From a virus, in the IMG/VR virus record IMGVR_UViG_3300050821_001043, positions 1-33,554 of that record: DNA of 33,554 bases; one strand, written 5' to 3'. The notes below the pieces were generated by a model. It was not told where the DNA came from. It worked only from the letters and a program-made list of their open reading frames with translations, and did no database searches. The position numbers and the translations under genes are program-made. Shown one piece after another: positions 8,904 through 15,484 of the stretch. Positions within the stretch are counted from its first letter, which is position 1, and each line of letters starts with the position of its first letter.

Positions 8904-9323
8904 CTAGACTAAATGTATTTTACAAGGTAATGCTGAACTTGCTGTCCAGAATCTCACTCTTGTTTTGTTATTATTTACTGAAACTACTCCACAAACTAAT
9001 AACCCTTCTGTTATAAACCCTTGGTAGTCAACGCTACTTAATATCGGCTCATAGTCAGGGTGTGTGTGGCAGTCTCCAACAATACGTTCTCCGTTTTTAA
9101 GAACTTTTTCTTTAAGTTCTGTAAATTCGTCATCATTCCAACAAACTTCACAATGAGTTTGTGTATGGTAGTTTTTAGGATATACAAAACGAGTTATCTC
9201 TATTTCATCAACAGAGTTGACTTTACCTATAAGAAATGCTTGAATCTCCAACGGGTAGGACTGTCTTGACAGTTTACGGAAGTAGTCGAGAGCGCCTTTA
9301 CGGACTTTAACCCTCGAAAACAT
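8904..9323 (-). CDS. JAMM/JAB-domain metalloprotease-like protein
   Basis: 139 aa, a stand-alone MPN(+) domain. The zinc motif is complete: E26 in YPLEIQAFLIG, then GDCHTHPDYEPILSSVD, giving H86-x-H88-P-x6-S96-x2-D99. This is the canonical pattern of JAMM deubiquitinase-like and phage tail-assembly proteases. Family members cleave isopeptide or peptide bonds; in phages they occur in lambda gpK-type tail proteins and in stand-alone forms. It is the first gene of the late operon, preceded by the structured leader and with AGGACTT upstream of ATG 9323. The target is unknown; processing of a virion protein or of host-conjugated tags is conceivable. Confidence 0.88.
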   Translation of the reverse strand: MFSRVKVRKGALDYFRKLSRQSYPLEIQAFLIGKVNSVDEIEITRFVYPKNYHTQTHCEVCWNDDEFTELKEKVLKNGERIVGDCHTHPDYEPILSSVDYQGFITEGLLVCGVVSVNNNKTRVRFWTASSALPCKIHLV

Positions 9324-9517
9324 AAGTCCTCCGACAACAAAGGCAGGGAGCCGTAAAACTCCCTGCCTGATACTAGCCCTTTTCGGGCTATTAGCCGCTC
9401 TGTTAGGTAATATAAATAATACGGCGGCTCAAACGTGTTTTAATCTTAGGCGGGGTCGATACGTATTAAGTACCGAGGAGGAGTTCCCCGCCCGTTCTCT
9501 TTCAAATTCTTTGATCT
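9324..9517 (-). ncRNA. Hairpin-rich leader of the late operon
   Basis: The stretch between the predicted start site (~9517) and the JAMM ATG contains four inverted repeats in series: GGCGGGG/CCCCGCC (9449-9455 and 9486-9492), AGCCGC/GCGGCT (9393-9398 and 9424-9429), TAGCCC/GGGCTA (9374-9379 and 9385-9390) and AGGCAGGGAG/CTCCCTGCCT (9341-9350 and 9359-9368). None is followed by a good U-run, so simple terminators are unlikely. An antitermination-type or regulatory leader, or mRNA stabilisation, is inferred. Confidence 0.5.
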
Positions 9518-9523
9518 ATATAC

Positions 9524-9552
9524 ATGATACCATGACAAATAGCCGTTGTCAA
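9524..9552 (-). promoter_or_regulatory. Sigma-70-type promoter for the late (structural) operon
   Basis: Read on the minus strand: TTGACA (9552-9547), a 17-nt spacer, then TATCAT (9529-9524). The -35 is a perfect match and the -10 matches at five of six positions. It points into the hairpin-rich leader and the JAMM gene, and is the best promoter upstream of the late block. Confidence 0.75.
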
Positions 9553-9614
9553 TAGCAAAAAGTGTTAATATTTTGACTTATATACTTGAATCTATTAGAC
9601 TTTTAAAGACTATT

Positions 9615-10139
9615 TTAAGAAATCGTATTTATTTCAACTATTTTAGGAGGAATTACTACAATTTGTTGTTTAGGTTTGCAAAGTGCTGGTCTGTATATTG
9701 GCTTTTCAACTCTTTCCCGTTTAACCTTCTTATATCCTTTTTGCATATGAGGATGCACCTTGCAATGACATTTATGACAAAGCGGGACAATGTTATTTCG
9801 TCTATTTCTTCCCCCTTTGGCTAATGGAACAACGTGATGCCGCAAAGTGGCTTCTCCTGCGCACAGATAGCACTTTATACTGCGGTTCAAAGGAAACTGG
9901 TAACCTTTGGTGTAATTAAATCCTCTACGCTTGCACACCATATCTAGCAAGGGAACATCTGGTTTGTCTAGTTTTAGATGTGATATTAAAAAAGCTAATC
10001 TGTTGTTTGACTTTATTTTCTTAAACTTTAGCGGTACGGCAAATCCGGGCCTATTCTTTTGCTTTCTTTTCTTAATGCCGGATGCCCACTGAGAATATTT
10101 CTTTATAGGAACTTCTTCTATTACGAACTGATCAGACAC
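9615..10139 (-). CDS. HNH endonuclease
   Basis: 174 aa from GTG 10139 with GGGAAGGA upstream. The HNH domain is at residues ~88-130. It has CYLC, then LRHHVVPLAKGG (the first His pair), NNIVPLCHKCH and KVHP: two CxxC zinc knuckles and the H-N-H residues. The N-terminal 80 residues are basic (IKKRKQKNRPGF, KFKKIKSNNR) and probably bind DNA. The gene sits between RNase H and the late promoter, and a structured non-coding stretch precedes it. It is a free-standing mobile endonuclease, or could act in packaging; the family alone does not decide. Confidence 0.87.
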   Translation of the reverse strand: MSDQFVIEEVPIKKYSQWASGIKKRKQKNRPGFAVPLKFKKIKSNNRLAFLISHLKLDKPDVPLLDMVCKRRGFNYTKGYQFPLNRSIKCYLCAGEATLRHHVVPLAKGGRNRRNNIVPLCHKCHCKVHPHMQKGYKKVKRERVEKPIYRPALCKPKQQIVVIPPKIVEINTIS

Positions 10140-10675
10140 ACTTTTTCCTTCCCTACCGGATTATTACGGTAAGCCTTTATTTGCCCTATACCACTTATTA
10201 CAGTAGACTTACTTGCCTTTCAGGTTGCTATCTGCTGTATCCACCATAGTTTATTTACAGATAATGCTTGTATTCATGTAAATAAGCCCTTGATTCTAAA
10301 TCATTTAGCTTATTAGTTCTAAATGTTATCAAAGTTTATAACTTCAGCGGTACAAGTGAAGGATTGTAATCGCACCCTTCTCGTTTGCTAAACGCCCTAC
10401 CAATTGCAGACTTACCTAAGCTATGTAACTAGCTTATTCTTCTTTATCTTTACCGGTTTCCCGGTCACCCGGTATCCGTATAGGTTCCATCTCGTTGTTT
10501 TAGCACTTCGGGGTCTTCTAGACTTTTTCAGCTAGGTAGAAATCCCTCAACGGTAAAGATTGTAAAGTTAAACATAGACACAAGAGCGATTACAACGCCT
10601 TGCCAGAAGTGGTAGTTCTGTTGTCCATTTAAGCGGCCCGTTATTTAAGGCTTACGCAGTGCCGCGAAGCTATAC
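10140..10675. other. 536-bp non-coding stretch with many inverted repeats
   Basis: No credible gene is seen on either strand. The stretch holds an unusual density of short inverted repeats: TTATTTAC/GTAAATAA (10251-10258, 10278-10285), CTAAAT/ATTTAG (10296-10308), CGTTT/AAACG near 10383, AAGCTA/TAGCTT near 10418, and ACCGG/CCGGT near 10452. A perfect 10-nt long-range pair TTGTAATCGC (10364-10373) and GCGATTACAA (10586-10595) also occurs. On the minus strand, 10430-10350 has a tRNA-like look (AATTGGTAGG D-loop-like, GTGCGATT T-loop-like) but does not fold into a full tRNA. It may be a structured RNA, a decayed tRNA array, or a remnant of an intron once tied to the HNH gene. I could not find a group I or II core. 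Confidence 0.45.
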
Positions 10676-11113
10676 CTATCCATTTTTGGATAAAACATCT
10701 GCTTCCGTATTCTTTTCTCTAGGAACCCAGACGTATTTAATATCAACTTTCTTGCAAAGTAGTTTTATTTCAGAATCGAAAGCCAGTCTAAAAGCCTCAA
10801 AATAAAGCTTTTCAGTCTTGGACTTCCAAACATCTTTCATTATGTTGATGACTAGTTTAGAATCACCATACACTCTTATAGACGCTTTAGGAAAGGATTC
10901 GTTAGCAAGAATTTCATAAATTTTTTCCAATGCTTTGTGCAAAGCAAAAAACTCAGCATAATTGTTGCTAAACTCAGGTCCAGTTCCTATAATTCCAGAA
11001 TCAGTATAGGTAACGTCTCCATCGTGAATAACATACCCGTATCCAGCTTTCCCACCGGGATTAGGCCAACACGAGCCGTCAAAGTTAAGAGAGAACGTCC
11101 TTACACCATTCAT
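10676..11113 (-). CDS. Ribonuclease H (type I)
   Basis: Degrades the RNA strand of RNA:DNA hybrids, here probably removing primers during phage replication. 145 aa, a complete RNase HI fold. D12 is in SLNFDGSCWPNPG, E54 in NYAEFFALHKAL, D84 in VYGDSKLVI, and D139 in the C-terminal NTEADVLSK; these are the four metal-binding acids. It is shorter than E. coli RNase HI and lacks the basic handle loop. It is transcribed divergently from the DNA polymerase, and its predicted transcript starts at or next to the ATG. Confidence 0.92.
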   Translation of the reverse strand: MNGVRTFSLNFDGSCWPNPGGKAGYGYVIHDGDVTYTDSGIIGTGPEFSNNYAEFFALHKALEKIYEILANESFPKASIRVYGDSKLVINIMKDVWKSKTEKLYFEAFRLAFDSEIKLLCKKVDIKYVWVPREKNTEADVLSKNG

Positions 11114-11119
11114 ATTCCT

Positions 11120-11148
11120 ATCTTATCAAATCTTTTCCAATCTGTCAA
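11120..11148 (-). promoter_or_regulatory. Promoter for RNase H, predicted leaderless transcript
   Basis: Minus strand: TTGACA (11148-11143), a 17-nt spacer, TAAGAT (11125-11120). The ATG begins at 11113, seven bases past the -10, which is where transcription normally starts. An mRNA from here would have essentially no 5' leader. Confidence 0.7.
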
Positions 11149-11187
11149 GCGTTCTGGCAAAATATTTTTAATTATTTTTCAAAAGGA

Positions 11188-11216
11188 TTGACTTTTGGGT
11201 CAAAGTGGGGTAGAAT
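11188..11216 (+). promoter_or_regulatory. Promoter for DNA polymerase, predicted leaderless transcript
   Basis: TTGACT (11188-11193), a 17-nt spacer, TAGAAT (11211-11216). The polymerase ATG is at 11223, exactly seven bases downstream of the -10, and no Shine-Dalgarno can fit between them. This is the mirror image of the RNase H promoter on the other strand. Confidence 0.72.
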
Positions 11217-11222
11217 GGGTAT

Positions 11223-13772
11223 ATGGATTACTCCGCCCGGACGCCGCTAGTCTTAAATCCCCCGCCAAACATAACCAGAGTCACAGACGAAGAATCGGCA
11301 GAAAAGCTATTCTTTTTCTTAGAAAAAACCCTTCAATTCGGGTTTGACGTTGAAACCACACCAGTTAAAGACTTTTATTGGCGCAGGACTAGAACCAAAC
11401 AATTCGGGAACAGTACAGAACAATATGTAATAGATTTATTACCATTTGCTAACAATGATCCAAAGGTGTTATTTGACTGTCAGGGAGAGTACGGAAAGAA
11501 CCTTTATTTAGCGCCACGTATTAAATGGCTTACAGAAAGGTTATCAAAATATCTTTGTAGCGATAGCTGGACCAAGATTGGAGCAAACTTAGGCTTTGAG
11601 TATTTAACAGAATACTGGCAGTTTGGTTTACGTATATTTGGATTACGGGATGTTATGATGCGCGAGAAGTGCATCTACGCCGGTCTTAGTGGAGAAGCTT
11701 CTCTTAAAAATTACTCTTTCTATTCACTTGAAGAAATATTTGGAAGATATTTTGGATATAGTATTGATAAGAGTTTACAGGAATCGTTTAATTTGGATGA
11801 TCCACTTTCCGACCCCCAATGGGAATACGCCGCACTAGATACGCGGCTTCCGTTGGCTGTTATTGGAATGCAAAATCTTGTAATAAAAGGCGAAACTCCT
11901 GACTCTCTACGTAAAAAAGGACAAACGATTCTGGCATCTAGACTAGAAAGAGTTAAAAAACAAATCCTAGGAGACAATCTAGAAGAAATCTGTGACATTG
12001 AAGACAACGCTATCGGCGCGTTTATCGACATGCATGTTCACGGAGAGCGGCTAAATTGTGAAGCATGGTTAGAAAGAGCAAAACTTAACAAGGAAAAGCT
12101 AGCTCAGACTTTTAAAAAACTCGATGATATTTTTCTACCGTTAGTAGGTTCTAAGAACGATATTGTTACAGAGCAGATGGTAGAAGACGCAAAGGTTAAA
12201 TGGAAATTTTATAACGAAGAAACTGAGGAAGAAACTAAGTTAAAAGCCGAACTAAGAGTTGCTAAGAAAACTAACTTAGAACTATTCGGACAACTGACCG
12301 CCAAACAAAACGAATTGCTTTTAGCTCGTAAAGAGATTAAAGAGAAGTTTAAACAAGAGGCTTCAGAATTAGGGAAAAGACGCACAAGACTGGTTAACCT
12401 TGCTGACAAGTGTGAAGGTGAAGCTCTAATTAACTATGAGTCTGACGCTCAGTTAAAGGCTATTCTTAAAGAAAACTTTAAGGTTCTGAAGGATATTGAA
12501 GGACTAGATGACGAGACTTTAGAAAAGTATAATCATGTTCCTGTCATGAAATTAATTCAGGATTATCATGCTATTTCTAAAGAAGTTGGAACTTATGGAG
12601 AAGCATGGGCGACAAAGTGGGCAACACATCCTTGCGGAGACGAAGGTTGGCTACATCCCGTTACCGGACGACTGCATTGTGAATTTAACCAATATGACGC
12701 AGCAACAGGACGCAGCAGCAGTACAAAACCCAATGCTCAGAATTTGCCTAAAGACAAAGAAGTTCGTAAATGTTTTATCAATGATCTGCCAGACGAGGAA
12801 GATGAATATACAAAAGTCACTATCGACATGTCTGGTGCTGAACTTCGCATTCTGGCGGAAGAGGCGCAAGACCCTATTTGGATAAAAGCATTTAACAACG
12901 ATGAAGATGTTCACTCTGTTTGCACGGAGTTAGTAGAAGGTCCGGAACTGTGGCACAAATTAGCTTTGCCTGATTGCGCATATTATACGGTTAAACCAGA
13001 TGGGACGTTTGCTAAGAAGAAATGTAAGTGTCCTGCTCACAATGAAAAGCGTGATGGAATGAAACCGACTAATTTTGGTTTGCCATACGGAATCGGGCCG
13101 CGAAAGTTATCAGTACAAATTGGCAAAACCTACGCGCAGACTAAAGACCTTATGTTCAGGCATAAACAAAATTTTCCTTATATTTGGCAGTATTTGGAGA
13201 AATCTGGATTCGATGCTAAAGCTGCCTTGAAGTCTTTTGATATGTTTGGGCGCAGACGTATCTTTGAAGAACCTACTTGGGAACTAGCAAAAGAATATGC
13301 AAAAGAAGATATTGAAAAGAAGTTAAAACTAGAACCGGAAGTTTCCAAGAAAAATATAGAAACTTTTATAACAATTAAGGGTCGCAAACCTACAGCAGAA
13401 GAAAAATGGGAACTAACTCATAGACAGCCTACTGATCAGGAGATTTCTAAAGCTTTTCAAGCTATGTATGGTAACGCAGAAAGGCAGGGGAAGAATCATC
13501 GTATACAATCTGCCAACGCTACAATAATTAAGATCGCTATGGGGTCCGGTTACGATAAAGAAGGAAAACCCTTTTTGTGGCATATCCTGCCAAAGTACAA
13601 GAGCAAATTGCAAAAAATGGTTCATGATGAACTAGTAATATCTGTTCCAGTCAGGTTTGCTGAAAAGGTGGCTTTGCTGGCACAAGACGCGATTAAAAGG
13701 GCTGCTGCTATGAAAATGAAACTAATCACAATGGAGAGCGACTACAATATCGCGCCACACTGGAAAAAATGA
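11223..13772 (+). CDS. Family A DNA polymerase with 3'-5' exonuclease domain
   Basis: The phage replicative polymerase. 849 aa. The proofreading domain is N-terminal: FGFDVETT (D42, E44), IGANLGFEYL and YAALDTRLPL are Exo I, II and III. The polymerase domain has motif A VTIDMSGAELRIL (D535), motif B GMKPTNFGLPYG (K614, Tyr in the fingers) and motif C MVHDELVIS (D802). A long Lys/Glu-rich insertion at ~320-430 forms a probable coiled segment between the two domains, replacing the thumb/linker of the usual T7-type enzyme. A Cys/His group CKCPAHN at ~600 is unusual and may bind zinc. RNase H is divergent next door; the next gene overlaps by four bases (ATGA). Confidence 0.96.
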   Translation: MDYSARTPLVLNPPPNITRVTDEESAEKLFFFLEKTLQFGFDVETTPVKDFYWRRTRTKQFGNSTEQYVIDLLPFANNDPKVLFDCQGEYGKNLYLAPRIKWLTERLSKYLCSDSWTKIGANLGFEYLTEYWQFGLRIFGLRDVMMREKCIYAGLSGEASLKNYSFYSLEEIFGRYFGYSIDKSLQESFNLDDPLSDPQWEYAALDTRLPLAVIGMQNLVIKGETPDSLRKKGQTILASRLERVKKQILGDNLEEICDIEDNAIGAFIDMHVHGERLNCEAWLERAKLNKEKLAQTFKKLDDIFLPLVGSKNDIVTEQMVEDAKVKWKFYNEETEEETKLKAELRVAKKTNLELFGQLTAKQNELLLARKEIKEKFKQEASELGKRRTRLVNLADKCEGEALINYESDAQLKAILKENFKVLKDIEGLDDETLEKYNHVPVMKLIQDYHAISKEVGTYGEAWATKWATHPCGDEGWLHPVTGRLHCEFNQYDAATGRSSSTKPNAQNLPKDKEVRKCFINDLPDEEDEYTKVTIDMSGAELRILAEEAQDPIWIKAFNNDEDVHSVCTELVEGPELWHKLALPDCAYYTVKPDGTFAKKKCKCPAHNEKRDGMKPTNFGLPYGIGPRKLSVQIGKTYAQTKDLMFRHKQNFPYIWQYLEKSGFDAKAALKSFDMFGRRRIFEEPTWELAKEYAKEDIEKKLKLEPEVSKKNIETFITIKGRKPTAEEKWELTHRQPTDQEISKAFQAMYGNAERQGKNHRIQSANATIIKIAMGSGYDKEGKPFLWHILPKYKSKLQKMVHDELVISVPVRFAEKVALLAQDAIKRAAAMKMKLITMESDYNIAPHWKK

Positions 13773-14170
13773 CAGATTACATTGAAAAGAGATATGAACA
13801 ACAACTGCCAATTTACGGATACACTGTTCACGTAGTTGTGTCCACTAACATTAATAAATCAAGGATAAAGCGAGACAAGGTAATTGGAAGAGGATGGGAA
13901 GAAGATTATACTACTAGGGCGCTTCACTCCGGTATTTCTGATAAGCCTGTTTCTTATATATTCATGCCAGCAAACGCCAGAGTTGGAGAGATAGTACACG
14001 AAAGCGTCCATGCGTGTCAAAGAATTGTAGAATGGATCGGTGCTACGTATCGTGATCCAGAATTGATAGCGTATTTGATCGGATACGTAACCGAGGGTGT
14101 TTACCAGTTCGTCGGGCATTTTAATAAAATTTACAAAAAAGAACTTGACAAGCTTGAGAGAGAGGTTTAA
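13769..14170 (+). CDS. HExxH zincin-like protein
   Basis: 133 aa, overlapping the polymerase stop by ATGA. Residues 74-83 read EIVHESVHAC, with H77-E78-x2-H81, the zincin motif. A Glu ~29 residues later (YVTEGVY) could be the third ligand. The preceding strand YIFMPANARVGEIVHE fits the edge strand of a minimal zincin. It may be a metallopeptidase or an inactive metal-binding relative; no pro-region or signal peptide is present, so it acts in the cytoplasm. Family name not recognised. Confidence 0.72.
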   Translation: MTDYIEKRYEQQLPIYGYTVHVVVSTNINKSRIKRDKVIGRGWEEDYTTRALHSGISDKPVSYIFMPANARVGEIVHESVHACQRIVEWIGATYRDPELIAYLIGYVTEGVYQFVGHFNKIYKKELDKLEREV

Positions 14171-14179
14171 TATGAAGGT

Positions 14180-14644
14180 ATGTCAGACATTGGGGCGTTA
14201 AAGCTGGAAGACGTTGACAAACTTGAGGATCAGTCTAATATAGATTTGGTCCCGTTAGATGAAGACTGGTTTGTAACCAAGTGGCTGCAATTTCACGACG
14301 AAGGAAACGCTATTAAAGGCGGAAAAACCAGAAAATACTCTGTCTACAATAGGACTAGTAAAATCCTTTTAGGATATGTTAAGTGGAAAGGTGGATGGAG
14401 ACAGTACAGTTTTTATCCTCTTAGTGAAACACAATTTGACGGGCAATGTTTAAGGGATATTGCGGATTTTTGTTATCTCATGACCGTCAACCATAAAATG
14501 CCAGCCATGCTCAAGAACGCTAAAAAAAGAATGGCAAATTGGCGGAAAATGCGAATAAAACAGTTGACAGAGCGCAAAAAGCGTGGTAATCTAGGGTTAG
14601 AAGTAAAGAACGAAGTGAAAGAAGAGATTTTGCCATTAGATTAA
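14180..14644 (+). CDS. Hypothetical protein, 154 aa
   Basis: ATG 14180 with GAAGG just upstream. An acidic N-terminus (EDVDKLEDQSNIDLVPLDED) is followed by an aromatic-rich middle (WFVTKWLQFHDEG, then GYVKWKGGWRQYSFYPL) and a strongly basic helix (KNAKKRMANWRKMRIKQL). The middle resembles small phage proteins of unknown function with a beta-sheet; the basic tail suggests nucleic-acid contact. Co-directional with the polymerase, so possibly a replication accessory. Confidence 0.75.
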   Translation: MSDIGALKLEDVDKLEDQSNIDLVPLDEDWFVTKWLQFHDEGNAIKGGKTRKYSVYNRTSKILLGYVKWKGGWRQYSFYPLSETQFDGQCLRDIADFCYLMTVNHKMPAMLKNAKKRMANWRKMRIKQLTERKKRGNLGLEVKNEVKEEILPLD

Positions 14645-14688
14645 ACGGCATGGTGGAGGGTCGTGAGGCCCCTATATTTAGGAGAAAA

Positions 14689-14919
14689 ATGGTAGCAACA
14701 ATTATTATTCTAGCGGTTCTTGTGATTGTTTTGGGTTATCTCAATTATAGGAACATAAATGTGGCTAAGTCTTTGTCAAATGAGTTGACACTCGCTAAGA
14801 CGGCTGTTAATAGTCTGACTACTCGTGCAACAACGGCTGAGAACGCCCTAACAGGAAAGCTAGCAGCGGAAGGAAAGGCTGTTGCTAACGTTGGATCAGC
14901 GGTTACAAAGGTTGTTTAA
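14689..14919 (+). CDS. Small single-pass membrane protein with coiled-coil tail
   Basis: 76 aa from ATG 14689, which has AGGAG at the right distance; an upstream in-frame ATG at 14650 has GGCATG but a poorer site. The N-terminus MVATIIILAVLVIVLGYLNY is one membrane span, followed by a heptad-like Ala/Leu/Thr-rich segment (LSNELTLAKTAVNSLTTRAT). The layout (short N-terminus, one TM helix, coiled coil) is like Rz/spanin-type or holin-accessory proteins, but no cysteine or lipobox supports this and there is no endolysin nearby. Function not assigned. Confidence 0.72.
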   Translation: MVATIIILAVLVIVLGYLNYRNINVAKSLSNELTLAKTAVNSLTTRATTAENALTGKLAAEGKAVANVGSAVTKVV

Positions 14920-14921
14920 GT

Positions 14922-15009
14922 TTGGTTGGAATTTGTCGGAAGGTCGTTCCACACACTCACGCCGACTTTGAGAGACTGCTAATCATTGTGGTAAAAGCAG
15001 ACCAACCAA
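14922..15009 (+). ncRNA. Structured RNA candidate with three-stem fold, upstream of tRNA cluster
   Basis: An outer 8-bp stem TTGGTTGG (14922-14929) pairs with CCAACCAA (15002-15009). Inside are GTCGG/CCGAC (14935-14939, 14962-14966) and CTGCT/AGCAG (14976-14980, 14996-15000). The overall layout is a three-way junction ending next to a CCA-like tail, and GACTGCTAATC looks like a tRNA-Ser(GCT) anticodon loop. There is no TTC-type T-arm, so it is not an ordinary tRNA. It may be a decayed tRNA or a tRNA-like RNA. Confidence 0.4.
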
Positions 15010-15017
15010 TTAAGTTT

Positions 15018-15092
15018 GGGGTTATCGTCTAACAACTAGGACACTCGCCATTAGTGCGAGAAATGAAGGTTTAACCCCTTCTAACTCCACCA
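15018..15092 (+). tRNA. tRNA-like gene, Glu-type body, UUA in anticodon position, several invariant bases changed
   Basis: A 75-nt cloverleaf ending in encoded CCA. Acceptor GGGGTTA/TAACTCC, D-stem GTCT/GGAC, anticodon stem CTCGC/GCGAG, T-stem GAAGG/CCTTC. The pattern TCGTCTAA...TAGGACA is that of tRNA-Glu/Gln. Anticodon loop CATTAGT puts UUA (complementary to the stop codon UAA) at 34-36, but with A at 33 instead of U. The D-loop GG (18-19) is AA and the T-loop is TTTAACC, so C56 is U; A19 could pair with U56. Either a degenerate gene, an ochre suppressor, or a tRNA used outside translation. The acceptor piece of the tmRNA begins directly after its CCA. Confidence 0.6.
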
Positions 15093-15157
15093 AGTAAGCA
15101 TGTATGAAGCGCAATTAGTAGTTTAAGACAAGGGTTCGACTCCCTTCCGATCCACCA
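15093..15157 (+). ncRNA. ssrA: Permuted tmRNA, acceptor piece (3' half)
   Basis: tmRNA rescues stalled ribosomes by acting as tRNA and then mRNA. This piece has the 3'-end pattern of tmRNA: TAAGCATGTA (15095-15104), then T-arm AAGGG-TTCGACT-CCCTT (15130-15146), acceptor strand CCGATCC (15147-15153) and ACCA. No 5' acceptor strand precedes it. Its partner GGGTCGG lies downstream at 15243. The helix P2 is formed by GCATGT (15098-15103) with ACATGC (15285-15290), and TAGTTTAA (15119-15126) with TTAGACTA (15262-15269). Hence the gene is circularly permuted, as in alphaproteobacterial and some cyanobacterial tmRNAs. Confidence is high because four independent pairings link the two pieces. Confidence 0.85.
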
Positions 15158-15242
15158 AGTTTAGTAGTATAATTTTATGTTATAACGGACAATAATAAAC
15201 AGGTTCGATTCCGGTTAATGTCAGGGTTGTTATAGCATAATT
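15158..15242 (+). other. Intervening segment of the permuted tmRNA
   Basis: 85 nt between the acceptor and coding pieces, expected to be cut out. TATGTTATAAC (15176-15186) pairs with GTTATAGCATA (15229-15239) with one wobble, making a stem that stacks beyond the tmRNA acceptor stem and could hold the precursor for processing. Inside is an orphan T-arm-like hairpin, AACAGG-TTCGATT-CCGGTT. Confidence 0.6.
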
Positions 15243-15480
15243 GGGTCGGTCATGGTTTCGATTAGACTAGATAAATGTTAGCAGACATGCAACTAGGCGA
15301 CTAGTTTGACAGCGCAAAACAAAAACTGCCGAAGAAATGACGCAGACGAACGCATTCATTGATGCTGCAAATTTTGACTTCGGTCAAAGCTTTGCAACCG
15401 TTAATGACGGCGAATTCGTAAAGGTCTAACCGAAGGGTTAGCCTGAGTCTGGCCCACTCGAAACAGAACGGGCCATTAAA
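15243..15480 (+). ncRNA. ssrA: Permuted tmRNA, coding piece (5' half with tag reading frame)
   Basis: Begins GGGTCGG (pairs with 15147-15153; the third pair is G.U, the alanine identity element G3:U70) and carries the tmRNA hallmark TGGTTTCGATT (15252-15262). PK1 is visible: AACTAG (15291-15296) with CTAGTT (15301-15306), and the loop GCG with CGC at 15313-15315. Twelve A-rich bases then lead to the resume codon GCC at 15328, the same spacing as in E. coli. The tag frame runs 33 codons to TAA at 15427, starting AEEMTQTNAF and ending GEFVKV. After the stop come hairpins CTAACC-GAAG-GGTTAG (15426-15441) and TGGCCC/GGGCCA (15450-15475). The 3' end is approximate. Confidence 0.82.
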
Positions 15481-15484
15481 TTTT

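Noticed and set aside
10350-10430. Minus-strand tRNA near the HNH gene
   Set aside because: D-loop-like and T-loop-like pieces exist but acceptor and anticodon stems do not pair properly.
10140-10675. Group I or group II intron
   Set aside because: No P7-type R/S pair, no domain V and no coherent exon ends; the flanking RNase H is complete.
14689-14919. Rz/spanin or holin call
   Set aside because: One membrane helix plus coiled coil is not specific; no endolysin or partner gene is nearby.
15018-15092. Evidence for reassignment of UAA in this phage
   Set aside because: Many genes here end in TAA directly before ribosome sites or next starts, so UAA works as a stop; at most partial suppression is possible.
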